NCBI GenBank assembly: GCA_949130495.1
Contig: OX422214.1
Location: 254,762,187 to 254,826,186 of the forward strand
DNA length: 64,000 nucleotides
Reading direction: 5' to 3'
DNA from: Sambucus nigra
Taxonomy: Eukaryota > Streptophyta > Magnoliopsida > Dipsacales > Adoxaceae
The number at the start of each line of letters is the position of its first letter. Positions within the stretch are counted from its first letter, which is position 1. A program made the translations under genes and the position numbers. This document shows positions 10,383-22,774 of this stretch, in pieces. The notes beneath the pieces are model-generated. The model had not been told where the DNA came from, did not search any database, and worked only from the letters and a program-made list of their open reading frames with translations.

Positions 10383-12033
10383 TTTTGCTGTAAAAAAAAT
10401 GTTATTAGTACAGATAAAAAAAAAGGTTAATAGTACACATTTCGTTTTATCTAATTGAATTAATTAAATTAATAGTACAGATAAAAAAATGTTTCGTCTA
10501 TATTATAACGTATGTGTAAGTTCCGTCCATACCATTTCGTTTCAATTTTGTAATATTATGTTTTTTCCAAATATTTAAAGAGATATTAAATGGGTGCCCC
10601 ACCCCCACCCCCACCCCCACCCACCGCCACACACACACGCACACCTACGCACCTACGCACACGCACACACACACACACACACACCCCACCCCTACCCACC
10701 CACCCCCACCCCCACCCCCTCCCCCCACCACGACCGTGACAACTACATATATTGTTTATCAATAAAATTATGACATGAGATAATTATAATTGTAGCATAA
10801 ATTTCATTATCATTGGTTTTACCTAATTGAATTACTTTCATGAATAAAATTATTATCAATTTAAATGAAAATATCAATTATTATCCAATATTTTTGAATG
10901 AAATATTTATTTTGAATGAAAATATCAATTATTATCCAATTACTATCCAACTATTATCAATTATTTATTTTGAATGTAAATAATATTCAAACCCCCACCC
11001 ACCCCCACCCCCTCCCGATGTTTATTATCCAATTATTATCCAACTATTATCAATTATTTATAAAATTGATGTCTACTTTTAGTGTTGTGTATATATGTTA
11101 GTTGATGCCATTATATTTTTAGCCTAATTAGATTCTAAGGTTATCTCAATTTATATTTTAAGTTCGTATCCATTTGTGATGTTCAAGTAGTTTGAAATGT
11201 TGGAATTATATACTATTACTTTGACCGTTAGTTTGTGCACCAACTAAAATAGTTCCATAAGTACAAGTTATGACTATATTTTTCACTTAACATATGCATT
11301 ATGTTGCACTTTTTGTAGTTTTTTCACGAGTTTGAAATGTGTGTATTTGTGTGCATGGAAATAGATGTTGGAATCTAAAGGGAGACATGATTGTATCTTT
11401 TGTTTGTATTTGTCTCACTCTTACTTTAGTTTTTATGATCAGATGTGGAATTTTAAATATAATTATTTGGTACTGGGTTTATCAAGTTAAACTCTGTTTA
11501 TTTTAGTTTTAAGGTTAACCATTGTTCAATGCTTATGTGTAGATAAATAAAGAGATCAGTTGTTTGGAGTATATATATCATGCTTATGTGTAGATAAAGC
11601 AAGTCCTCGACTTTTTTTTATTGAACTTTTAGTTATGTAGTGTATTGTAGATTGATACAGCCACACAATGAGCACACAATGAACTACTATTTCGCCTTTT
11701 ACTAAAGAATATCATATGCTCACAAATAGGCGGCATACGCCCATTTTTTTAATTGTTTATACCATAAGTTTCTCAGTGTCATTTCTTCCTAGATTCAAAT
11801 GCGGTAGATCTTACATTTCCAAACTGAAAATATGGACCACCATTAGTCCTTGATTTATCTAACTTTAATTTGTCAATTTTCTTAGTATATGATGATTTCT
11901 TTTCAATACATTTATACCATAAGTTTCTCAGTGTCAAACCCTAACATTAAGATATTGTGGTACTTCTTTATGCATAGGCACACACACCCCACCCCACCCC
12001 ACCCCCTGCCCCCTCCACCACCCCCTCCCCCAC

Positions 12034-12079
<46 letters not shown>

Positions 12080-12244
12080 CACCCCACCCCACCCCCTGCC
12101 CCCCTCCACCACCCCCTCCCCCACCCTGCCCCTCCCCCCACACACACACATACACACATATATATATACACATACACACATAAATATACACACAAATATA
12201 TATATAAATGGAAGAGAGAGAGAGAGAGAATGGTGGGAGGTATC
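10383..12244. other. Non-coding stretch with C-rich and CA-rich tracts
   Basis: No gene is seen. Three C-rich tracts (about 10592-10735, 10990-11018 and 11985-12140) carry runs of four to five C, so the minus strand could form G-quadruplexes. The two larger tracts also contain (CA)n. Near-identical words, ATCCAACTATTATCAATTAT, flank the middle tract (about 10945 and 11039). The long Pro/His or Gly/Cys open frames here are products of the microsatellites. Confidence 0.6.
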
Positions 12245-12350
12245 GTTAATTCAGCCAGTTAGATGGAAACTATTTAGGGGATTGGAAAGGTCGAGTACGA
12301 TTCCTCAAAATCAACTTTGGAATACCACACTAGCTGTTATATATATAAAA
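12245..12350 (+). promoter_or_regulatory. Upstream copy 1 of a core-promoter module
   Basis: This copy contains GGGGATTGGAAAGGTCGAG, then AAATCAACTTTGGAATACC and a TATATATAAA box (about 12338). The same order of words recurs at 14420-14475 and 14642-14716 before the sugar-transferase gene. No exon follows this copy, so it is probably a displaced duplicate. Confidence 0.55.
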
Positions 12351-13209
12351 AAAAACATTTACGAGAAATGACTAATTTCCCGGAGAAAAACTATATATAA
12401 ATATCATGTATCTACTGATAATATTATTTAACTTTATATTATTTCATACGTAATTTTATGTACATGTACATATATATTTTTTATTTATAAGAATTACACA
12501 AATATTGATGTAGTATGTATGTATATTATATATTAAGGTATAACTGCATTAAAATATTAAGAATGAATAATTTTGAGTTAAAAAATAAAAAACAGAAGTT
12601 ATAAAACACCCTAAACCTGTTTTCTGAAAAACTTGATTATAACACAAAAATATTATAATTCTGTGTTTCAAACACAAATTTTTATCAAAATTATATTTAT
12701 ATACAGAAAATAAAATTATAATTGCAAATAAAAGAGGACCTTATTTCAAATAATTTGGTGCGACTAATTTTGAAGTTTTATCCGGACTAAGTCCGGTTCT
12801 ATTTTATAGTTGTTTACGAGCACATTCCGAGTCAATAGGTAAAAGGTATTGCCGCTTGATTTAGGGTTTTAATCTGAAGAGTATCTACCATCTTCTCTTG
12901 TTTTGTTGGTCGTCCGATTTAGGGTTTTGATGTGGATATATATACGGTCATCTCTTTTTCTTAAAGCTATATCTGCACAAGCCTTTTCCTCCTCAGCCGT
13001 TCTCAAATTAGGCCTAAACTTCCAACGATGGCTGTTATGTAGCTGCAAATATAAATCTCCCCTTTTCACACACACACACATTCTAATTTGTTTCTGTGTT
13101 ATGTTGATTTTGATTTTGCTTTCTACTTGTTTGTGGTAAGCTAAAATCATCTGATGAGAAACAAAACTGCAACAATATGATGGATTCTGTCCATGATTAC
13201 TTGTATTTA
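12351..13209 (+). other. AT-rich stretch with two telo-box-like motifs
   Basis: GATTTAGGGTTTT occurs twice, at about 12858 and 12917, followed by a TATATATA stretch and a pyrimidine-rich, leader-like region with a short ATGGCTG start that stops after a few codons (about 13027). AAACCCTA (telo-box) motifs are common upstream of plant ribosomal-protein and translation genes, so this may be a stray promoter or leader fragment. No coding exon is recognised. Confidence 0.3.
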
Positions 13210-13846
13210 AGTCTCTGATGATTTTAATTATCTATTCATTTACCCTTATTTATTTTCTGATAATATTGATTTTAGATTAATTGAGAGATATGATGAGCAC
13301 TATATTGGTCCGTGTTTCAGATTTTACCGTGACCGATAAACCATAACCAACTCTGATCTCCTTTTGATTGAATTCAAATAAGAATATTTATTAGATTTTA
13401 TGTGTTTTAATTTCTTCTGATTAATTTCTCCACTTCACCTCAAAATTGCTAAGATACCCGCTTGGGGTTCTGTGTGAGTGTTGTTTTTGTTCTCCCTGCC
13501 AAAAGAGAGAAAGAAGGAGAGCAGGCGGCATGGGGTGAAGTGAGCGACGCGGGAGGCTAGGGACGGAGGGACGAGAGAGGTGGGGAGGCTAGGGATGGAG
13601 ATGGGTTTGTTGGGTTGGTTGTGAGTTGCTGGATGGTGGCAAATAAATATTCTTATTTGTATTTTAGTCTCTGATGATTTTAATTATCTATTCATTTACC
13701 CTTATTTATTTTCTGATAATATTGATTTTAGATTAATTGAGAGATATGATGAGCACTATATTGGTCCGGGTTTCAGATTTTACCGTGATCGATAAACCAT
13801 AACCAACTCTGATCTCCTTTTGATTGAATTCAAATAAGAATATTTA
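13210..13846 (+). repeat. 181-bp direct repeat (13210-13390 and 13666-13846)
   Basis: The two copies are offset by 456 bp and by eye differ at only two bases (near 13313 and 13327 versus 13769 and 13783). The spacer contains a GC-rich, purine-heavy stretch (about 13500-13620) unlike its surroundings. This indicates a recent local duplication upstream of the sugar-transferase gene. Confidence 0.9.
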
Positions 13847-13934
13847 TATATAGTTTTATACATGTATTAGTAATATTGATTTTAAACTTTAAATTTATAT
13901 ATTACAAACCCCAAGCGGGTATTTTAGCAATTGT
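13441..13934. repeat. Inverted repeat of about 30 bp, arms 490 bp apart
   Basis: AAATTGCTAAGATACCCGC near 13443 is the near reverse complement of GCGGGTATTTTAGCAATT near 13915. The arms enclose the GC-rich stretch and the second copy of the 181-bp repeat. This may be a small inverted-repeat transposon remnant, but no clear target duplication was found. Confidence 0.55.
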
Positions 13935-14419
13935 ATTCAAAGTGATTCAAGGAGGTAATTTAGATGAATTATTTTTTAACCTAATGGGTTTCTCGTACCA
14001 TTATTGCATCAAGCAAGGAGGAGAAAAACTCTTTTATCTTAACATTATTAAAGCAATTTTGTATTTCTTAAAACCGTTTAAAAATGTAAATTTTATTTTT
14101 ATTTATATTAAACTAACATTTATTTTTTAAAACAAATTGTTTCAAAAAAAAAATATTTTTTATATTAAAATAATGTTTTAGTAAACTTGTCGCATTTAAT
14201 TGGGTCGGCGAGCCCGGTTATTTTAATTTAATCATGTTCGTGTTCCTTTTTTTTATATAAAACATTGTTTTTCTAAATAAAAAATACAATTTTTTATAAA
14301 ACAAAACAATTTTTCAATAAAAAATAAAAAATAAAAAAAGGTCCTTTGGCATTCGGTATGGATTGGGTATGGAGGAGTCGGGAAGAGTAACACTCTAATA
14401 TAAAACTAGAAAAATATTC

Positions 14420-14500
14420 GATTCCTTAAAATCAACTTTGGAATACCACACTAGGTGTTATATATAAAAAAAAAAGAGAGAGAAAAAGAAAAACGTTTCC

Positions 14501-14545
<45 letters not shown>

Positions 14546-14574
14546 TTTATTGGTGTGCCTTTTCATTCTGCAGT
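14420..14574 (+). promoter_or_regulatory. Copy 2 of the core-promoter module
   Basis: The module holds AAATCAACTTTGGAATACC, a TATATAAA box (about 14460), a (CT)n then (CA)n tract (14502-14546) and TTTTCATTCTGCAG. The same series precedes the gene again at 14668-14766. It may act as an alternative upstream promoter or be inert. Confidence 0.5.
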
Positions 14575-14590
14575 TAACCAAGGGTCTAAT

Positions 14591-14766
14591 TTAGGGGATT
14601 GGAAAGGTCGAGTAACTGTATCATTAATTCAGCGAAACTATTTAGGGGATTGGAAAGGTCGAGAACGATTCCTCAAAATCAACTTTGGAATACTACACTA
14701 GTTGTTATATATAAAACCTTTCCCCTCTCTCTCTCTCTCTCTCTCTCTCACCTTTTCATTCTGCAG
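14591..14766 (+). promoter_or_regulatory. Proximal promoter and leader of the sugar-transferase gene
   Basis: TTAGGGGATTGGAAAGGTCGAG-type words occur at 14591 and again at 14642. They are followed by a TATATATAAA box at 14706-14715 and a (CT)n tract at 14727-14750, typical of plant core promoters with a pyrimidine patch. The predicted ATG at 14831 lies about 115 bp downstream of the TATA box, a normal leader length. Confidence 0.6.
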
Positions 14767-14830
14767 GGATCAAACATTGTTCTCCATGATACACAAAAAG
14801 ATCAATCCCTCTAACTTACTATTCACAACC

Positions 14831-17800
14831 ATGGAATCCGGGGTTGGAAACAACCACCACCAACACCATGCCCACTTTTTATTTCGACTCAAAAATGGTG
14901 TTCAGATTTTATTTGTGACGGTTGTGCTTTTGTGGTTTGTTCTTTATCATTCTGCTTACCCGTTTCAGCTGCTCCCCACTTCTTTCAAAATGTCCTCTCA
15001 GGTAAGTTACTCATCCCTTTTTTTTACCTCATACTATTCGAAATTTGAAAAATGTAGAAGAAAAGTTCGGGAACAAAATAACAAAAATATATGTAATGTT
15101 ATTCTTGTAACGTTTTGCTCTATAACTAATAGGGCTGTAAAAATGTGACAATAACTCGACAAGAAAATGACACCAAATTGATATGATATTCGTGTCTTAT
15201 TATGTGTTATTTTATGCTTTCACTCGTATTTTAAGGTCTTTTATATGGGTTGAGTTCGTTTGATTCTTGTTGTGCCGTATTAGATTCGAATGCAATTCAA
15301 AAACATGAAAGGCTGTTTGTCGACTCAATTCTAAAGCTTGAAATTGACCTTTCAAATTCATTTTCATGACTTTAAATTAAGATTGTCAAATGGACCAAAT
15401 TGTCATTCATAATATTTTCAGTCGGCCAAACTGCAAAAAACAAAAACTGAAATTCCAAAGTGAAGGAATACCTTTTTTTTCCTTATACTACGCAATGTAC
15501 TCTAAAACCCCGAAAAAATAAACCTTGATGTATTTCTAATTTGTTGAACCATCTGTGGCATAAACACTTCTTAAGGAAATATTTGTAACATGATACATAG
15601 TTTTGGGGATTTTAGGACATCTAAGGGGTTGGTTATTTACAAAAAATTAGCAGTTCAAGGGATTTCTTACACGGTAGACTTCTCAATGTCCAAACATAAA
15701 GTTGTAGTTAGTTCACATATGTGTAATTTATGTTTAGTTTTTAAATATAAGAATAATTATTAAAAAAATCTACTAATTATTCATCAAGAAAGAAAAAAAC
15801 GGTTTTCAGTTAGTATTGTTGCAAAATCTGTCATAAATTAAAAACTCCCTTAAAGAGGCATTTGTGACGCAAGACAATGATTTTTTAATGACCCATCAAA
15901 ATATTGCATTAGTTTTTTTTTCTTTTCTATTTCACTGTTTTTTGCATAAATTATAACAAACTTAAAATTATATGTGTAACAACCCGTCCTTTTGGAGATG
16001 ATTAAATTCCATATTTGGGTATACATTGACAATTTGGAGAATTTCTCGGAATAGTAAATTTTGGGATTTCTAAGGATTTAATGATTTTTGAGGGATGTTG
16101 TGATTTCTTTTGGGATTAAATAGGTCGAAGTATTTTAATTATATGTCGCAGTTGAGTAAAGCGACAAAAAGATAAGATTTTGATTAGAAAACCCGCATTA
16201 AGTTATATGGGTTAGAATAGTGATTTGCGGTCAAGTACCTCGGATGGAAATTTCGACTGCGCCGTGAGTCTCGGAATGGCCGAGATAGTCGGAAAAGAGT
16301 GTCCGATTGTCGAAATTGAGTTTCGGGGAATTTTGGAGTTAAAAGGGCTCGTAATTGAGTAAACGAGTCGTTTTTGGGTTTTAAAGGGCTTAAACCCTTA
16401 TTCAAATTCATCTAATGATCGATATAATTCCCGAGGGAGAAGGATTCTCACACAAATGAAAGGCATTAAGCTGTTTCCTATAATAAAATAGGCGAAATGG
16501 TCAAGTGGCACAAGAAGTAATCACGAGTATAAGTCATATTTCGATAGGGGAATAAGTAAGTTACATGTAATTATTTATTTGATACTTGGTTCCCTTTTGA
16601 CAAATTTGACCCCAGCCTTTTAAATTCTTACATGATAACACCCCTAAAATAACAAGAATACCTAGAAAAACAAAAAATAACACCTAGAAAATATTAATTT
16701 GTAATTCTAAACCGTAACAAAATACAAAATTGGTCATATAAATAAAATAGATTCATATTTATTAAAACATATAAATTAAAATCCAACATGGAATAATTTT
16801 GACGCACGTGGTGTATCGATAATACAATGCCCAACCCTAGGTGCGAGAGACGATGTCTTGTTGGTACTCTGACATGTCATAGTGATGAGATATTAGTTAA
16901 CTATGACACGCGTTATGTCATAACCTCGACATGAACCATGTTGTAGGCCCAGGTAAATTTAGTACAAAATTAGAATAGTGCATCTGCCACATTCATCCTT
17001 ATCTGTCCCTATATCTCTAAATAATAGTAAAATGTTCTTGTGAGGACCTATCTTTACTCGTTAAAGTGAACATATTTGTTCAAAAGTTTGTAACACTTTG
17101 GGGCAGGCCATGGGTGGAGTTAGTGTGCCCGTATGAATCCCCTAATTTCTTCAACCGAATCGAGTAGATAACTTAGTCTCGATTTCTAAAAATTATTTTG
17201 AGGATACCTTTTACCGTATAACCAAAAGAAGGGGGGTTGAGAGAAAACACTTATATTCACATTATTATGGTCGAAGTTGAATAACACAGAGTCTTTACAA
17301 GAGAGTTTCTCGGTGTATTGATACCCACACATACACGTAGATCAAGGATTTAGTAAACCATAAGTCATGATCAAAGTAGTTTACATCGGACTTAGCCATC
17401 TGTAAGGATATGATCCACATCAAATTATATATATAAGCGGATATTCTATGAAATTTCATGAACTTTCAAAACAAATGTAACTATTCTTCTAATATATCAA
17501 CTCTGAAAAAGATAGTTTGAACTATTTTCATCAATTGTAACCTCTTTCACTTGTATTACTAAAAAACATTATTTAGTGACATAAGAAAGAACATTTGTAC
17601 TTATACAACAAGGGGTAACCTATTTTTTTCTTCCTTTTAAATTTCTTTATTGTTGTGTGCTCGATTACTAAATTGAAAAATAATATATTTGTGTGGAAAC
17701 CAATTCTCTAGGGTTAAGCGGGCAAGTAAGAAATGTTCTCCATTAATATCAGAAAATTGCGAAGCATGTTTGAGATTTGAGTTTATTATTCACATTAGTT

Positions 17801-20533
17801 ACAGAAAGAAAACCCCAACAAGTTAATAAATGAGAAAAATAAGTAGTGATCCATATAAAACCAATCAAATACACGCTTAATTTATAGTAAAATTCGCAAC
17901 ACAAAATTTTATGTGACAATGTCTGAAACCTTCTTAATTTGCACAACCATCCTCCAATTCTTTATTCATTTCTCCTAGTATTTCATAATTAACTAACTTA
18001 ACAACAAAATAAAAAAAAATCACACTCTTCAAGTTTTCACTTTTCATTTCAACTAATGAACTTTTTTGTTGTTTCTTACTTTATGAGTGTAGAAAGATTT
18101 TGTGTTGGAAGGAGTATTGAGAAACGCATCGATGGCGGATAAAATAGTGATTCTCACAACATTAAACGATGCATGGGCTGAACCAAACTCTATATTTGAT
18201 CTGTTTTTGGAGGGATTTAAAATTGGGAACAATACACAAAGGTTTTTGAATCATTTGGTGGTTATAGCGTTGGATGACAAGGCATATAATCGTTGCATAG
18301 CAATACACCCACATTGTTATGATCTTAGTAGCAATGACATTGATTTTTCCGAGGAGGCAAATTTTATGAGCCGTGAATATTTGAAGATGATGTGGAGAAG
18401 GATTGACTTTTTACGTCTGGTTCTTGATTTGGGATACAACTTCATTTTTACGGTATTTTCACTCCCTTTCGCTAGCATTTTTTACACAGTTTAAATGACA
18501 TAATGATATGTTTTCATTCAACCCAATGACATGAAAATGATATGTCAGTAACACAGTTTAATTGAGTGATATATTCATGACACGTTATTGTGTTAGAAAA
18601 TTGTAATCCGAAGAATTATTGAAGGGTTCATAACTAACCAATTTTGAATGAACATAACGATTTGAGCTTAGAATGGTTCATTGTGTATTCACCAAATATA
18701 GGGTTATTTAGCAATTGATTGATATTTATTTGCTATATTGAGTATGACCTCTACTGTTTCAAGTTTTTAGATCTTGACACTCAAAAATGTCATGAAGATT
18801 CATAATGCGTCACAAAGAAACTGATAAATGTGTTTAAAAACTGTATTCATGAAGCTTTTGTGAGTCATTTTGAATCTAACTTTAATGAAAACACGGAAGG
18901 TCAAACTTAATGAAGAAAAATTAATCGGGGAAAAAGACCAAATAACTGGAAAAATATTTAGGTATTATCTTTGTGTTATAAATAGTGTTTATATGATATT
19001 CCACATGTAGCAGATTTGAGACCTTAGAAGGAAATGCCCAACTTTGTTTTCCATAATCCAAAAAATTAGTTAAACTCGAACTCTGTGCATGTTAAGTATG
19101 AAGTATTAACACGAAACGTTATACAAAATAAAATTTAGTTTCTCATCTTCACCGTTACACATACCATGTTTTATTTAATTAAAAATTACACATAATTATT
19201 ATAATAAATATAATATTATTCAAGATTTCATGCACGTTAGTTGTTTATGCATTCTTATTTGCTATGGTATATATTATAATTATAGAGATTTAGGCTTTAG
19301 TCCCATTGCAAAATATTTAGTGAGCTCCCATCCCATCTTTTTATAAAAGTATATTAAGTCTCATAATTATAAGAAACCGCCTCATAACCACCCATTACAA
19401 CCTCTAACCTTCTATCTATATTTTTTTAAGAGAGTGACATGTATCCCATGTTTATTAAACATAATCAAGAGCATAAAAAAGAACTTGTGATTAATTATCA
19501 ATGTTTAAAAAAAAATAGGAGTAAATACTTATACTTTCATATTAAAAGCTATTTTTTAGGAGTAGTAAAATTATAGTAAACTACACCCATTTGACATAAG
19601 TTTATAAAATAAATGAAATTATCTTGATTATAATTGAAGTCACATTAATTTAATGAGTTTGGATAGATAAGCTCACAAACATTATAATTGTTTTCATTAT
19701 ACCACGTGCATGATTTCTCTATCTTTTACATCTAGCTTTAATTTATATCAAATATGCAACTAGACCACGTGCTCCATAAGAGAAATGTTATATTATACTA
19801 GACAGTTCATGAAACTCTCTCACACATTTAATATCCCATTGAAGAAGAACTAATAATGTAAACTCTCTAAGTTTCTAAAAAATGCCCTTAGCTGCAAAAA
19901 GTAGATTTTTAATGACACACAAGACACAATTTCAAATTTACAAAACGAGGTAGTTTTGAGCTTTTTACCTATTTTTTCACATCAATTCAAGCATACCAAA
20001 CTCAATGTTAACTTTATTTTTGTTTATTAATCCAGGATGCTGATATAATGTGGTTTCGGGATCCATTTCCACATTTTTATCCGAGTTCTGATTTTGAAAT
20101 TGCTTGTGATCATTTTTGGGGTGATTCATCCGACTTAAACAACCAACCAAATGGAGGTTTCACCTACGTAAAATCTAATATCAGGACCACCCGTTTTTAC
20201 GAATTTTGGTACAAATCTAGAGAGACCTACCCAGGTTTGCATGACCAAGATGTGCTTAATAAGATTAAATATGATCCATATATTCGCGAAAATGGGATAC
20301 AAATCAAATTCTTGGATACCAAATATTTCGGCGGGATTTGTGAGCCCAGCAGAGATTTCAATCAGGTGTGTACAATGCATGTGAATTGTTGCGTCGGTTT
20401 AGATAACAAAATTTATGACCTCAAAATTATGCTGGATGATTGGCGAAACTACACAACAAGAGGGGATTTGCAATCATCAACTTGGACAGTTCCTCAACGT
20501 TGCGGGTACGATTCAAATATGTTAATAAATTGA
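14831..20533 (+). CDS. Putative nucleotide-diphospho-sugar transferase (DUF271/PF03407, At4g15970-like), three exons
   Basis: Exons 14831-15001, 18093-18452 and 20036-20533 join at GT-AG introns, all phase 0, giving 342 residues. Met at 14831 is preferred because of its ACCATGG context; an in-frame Met at 14786 would add 15 residues. Residues 24-39 form one hydrophobic segment after a short His-rich cytosolic tail, as in a type II Golgi membrane enzyme. Exon 2 carries the family pattern TTLNDAWAEPNSIFDLFLE, and exon 3 begins with the DAD motif (residues 178-180) in DADIMWFRDPF, the likely metal and nucleotide-sugar site. It continues with NGGFTYVKSN, HDQDVLN, FLDTKYFGG and TMHVNCC. No stop or frameshift is seen and the length is typical. 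Relatives include cell-wall arabinosyl- and xylosyltransferases of family GT77, but the donor and acceptor here are unknown. This is the only likely working host gene in the window. Confidence 0.88.
15975..16600 (+). repeat. LTR fragment inside intron 1
   Basis: It begins TGTAACAACCCG and keeps the LTR landmarks GGCCGAGATAGTC (about 16278) and CTCGTAATTGAGTAAACGAG (about 16348), like the start of the long LTRs at 44228 and near 49340. It fades out near 16600 with no primer site or second LTR. It lies in the same orientation as the gene and adds to the 3.1-kb intron. Confidence 0.65.
16601..18092 (+). other. Remainder of intron 1
   Basis: The stretch is AT-rich with no recognisable exon or element. 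The intron ends in a T-rich tract and TTTATGAGTGTAG before exon 2. Intron 2 (18453-20035) is likewise AT-rich and featureless. Confidence 0.6.
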
Positions 20534-22774
20534 CTTTATTGTTAATTTGATGAAATTGATGGTAAAATTATTTTAAATGTAACGATTCTTCCCCTTACAT
20601 TTTTGACAAAAAATAATTATATTATTGCTTTATTTTTTTATTGTTGATAGAACAATAAATCCCCGCTATCCACCCCATCCAATATTAACATTGCTTAAAT
20701 AATACCTAGTAGGTAACTGTTGGCTAAGACAAGGAGAAGGTGTAAAAATGAATATAAGTTATTATAGTTTTTTGTTTTTCTTAATGTTAAAATGAAAAAA
20801 ATATATGGCTAATAAGTGTGTTTGGCTTATGGTCATTGCAAACAGCGCTGCATCTTTTCGCCCTCGTGAACCATCCCCTAAAAACGATACTCAAGGAAGT
20901 AAGGGTTGATGTCTGGGTACACGTTGTTTCAAAGGTATGTTTGTTGTTGTTGTTGTTGTGTTCAATTTGGAACATTTGTGCAATATCATGATTTCAAATT
21001 TATCGTAACTGCTCACAAGATTAAAAATGACTGCGAAAAATTTAAATAAAATAAATTTAAGTTTATAAACAAATATCAAGTCAAAGGTATTTATACGTAC
21101 TATTTCTAGATTTACACGTGTCGCTCAAAATTTATCACAAAAATATAAAAACACAACATCCATTATTAAAGGAAATATAAAAATAAACTTCACAACAATG
21201 GCACACGTAAATTTATTTTTGTGAAAATCTCAATGGCATTACTTTTCCATAACATCAGATTTGATATCTAAAGCAATATAAAATGCCTAATGGTGAAATT
21301 CTTATTTCACACGTATATCTTTATTTGCAAAATTGAGTGAAAAAAAACTATAACTTATATGTGTGTGTGTCTGTGTGAAAAATACATTTTTGAGTATAAA
21401 AGAATGTAAATGCATGTAAGAATTAAAAAAATTCATCAAGTTAACAAAACTGAAATTTGCAAGCATGCGAGTACTCACAAGAAGTCCCTTTATTTTTATA
21501 GTAAAACTACATATTTTATTTTTTCAAAATATACTGAGTTGAATTTATATATTGTTACAGGTTTAATTACATACCCACAAGAAGTTATGGACCATAAATA
21601 AAGGTGCTCCTTTCTTGTGTCAGTTACATACTACTCACAATATATCAGTCAAAATCTTCTTCTGGGCTCCCAAAGGGAATGAAAATAATGTTTTGCACAC
21701 TGATAACTTTTTTCTTTCATTTTTTGAATTTTATAAAATTTATAGACTAGTGTGGCTTCTTGCAGATTCAATGGATTTTTTTAGGGTGAGCGGGTCGTTC
21801 TAATTTGTTATTTTGTTAAATATCATTTCATTGATGTTTGAATATTTGTCATTGGAGGTTTTGTGAATCACTATCTCTCTTCTCTCTCTCACACACAGAG
21901 GAAAAAAATGGTACCATCCAGACTAAGAACATCTCTAATCGTATGTAATTTTTAATTAAATCTTATTTGTAAAATGAGTTTAACTAAAATAATAATTCAC
22001 AACTGTATGTTTTGCTCTAATAAGATTTGCTAATTATGTAAAATGCAACATAAAAATTTAGGCAAATAATATAAAACATGTGTAAGAATAATAATTTGTA
22101 GAATGATGTGTAAAGATTTATATTTTTTGCAGTCTATAGTTTAATGACAAGCTTTCATAAAGAGAACACATACATACAAATTTTGACAAATAATATACAA
22201 ATTAAAAAAAAAAACAATGGGTGAAACGATAAATGGACGCATTTTGGGGGCACGGATACTTGTCTTCGCTCATTAGAATATGATTATAGTATTGTAGAAC
22301 AGTAATGTTAGGGTGAAATGATAGGGGGAATTATCTTTTTGTTGCACAAATACATGTGCACTCTCTGGAAAGTGTTTTTAGGTGAACTTCACGGGTCTTC
22401 ACACATCTTCTAATGCGAGTAAGACACGATCTAGTGTAATTAAAACGTGTACAAAACATATCAATATAAAAGTACGCTAAAAAATATGTAGAATAATGGA
22501 GACGCAAATAAAGATGTTGATGTGTACATTGAGTTGTTAAAAATACACAAATTTTTTATAGATTGCAAATATATATGGAAGAATTTTTTGCTAAAAAATT
22601 TGTATATATTTGATGTAAAAAGATATAATTCACACAAATATTGCAGAGGCCCTAACTCTTGTATCTAAAATTATTGACAATCATTTATTTGTCGTTCACT
22701 AGTTTAGAATTTACTTTTTTTCATTTTCATTTTTTCAAAATTATCAAATGCATTTCTGCATATTTTGATGATTT
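20534..22774. other. Intergenic AT-rich stretch downstream of the sugar transferase
   Basis: No gene is supported. A small open region at about 20836-20940 reads like protein in two frames and ends before GTATG, but has no partner exon. Short (GTT)n, (GT)n and (CT)(CA) tracts occur near 20940, 21360 and 21880. The stretch ends at the LTR start at 22775. Confidence 0.55.

Noticed and set aside
11630..11650. TATGTAGTG as the right end of the CACTA element
   Set aside because: It is not followed by TGG and the known empty-site continuation, and no subterminal palindromes lie next to it.
11889..12371. 160-codon open frame rich in Pro, His and Thr, with Gly/Cys frames on the other strand
   Set aside because: It is entirely produced by C-rich and CA-rich simple repeats; no domain and no supporting context.
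20787..20975. Small secreted peptide gene starting at the Met near 20801
   Set aside because: The 34-codon frame has no clear signal peptide and no match to a known peptide motif; another frame over the same bases is equally protein-like.
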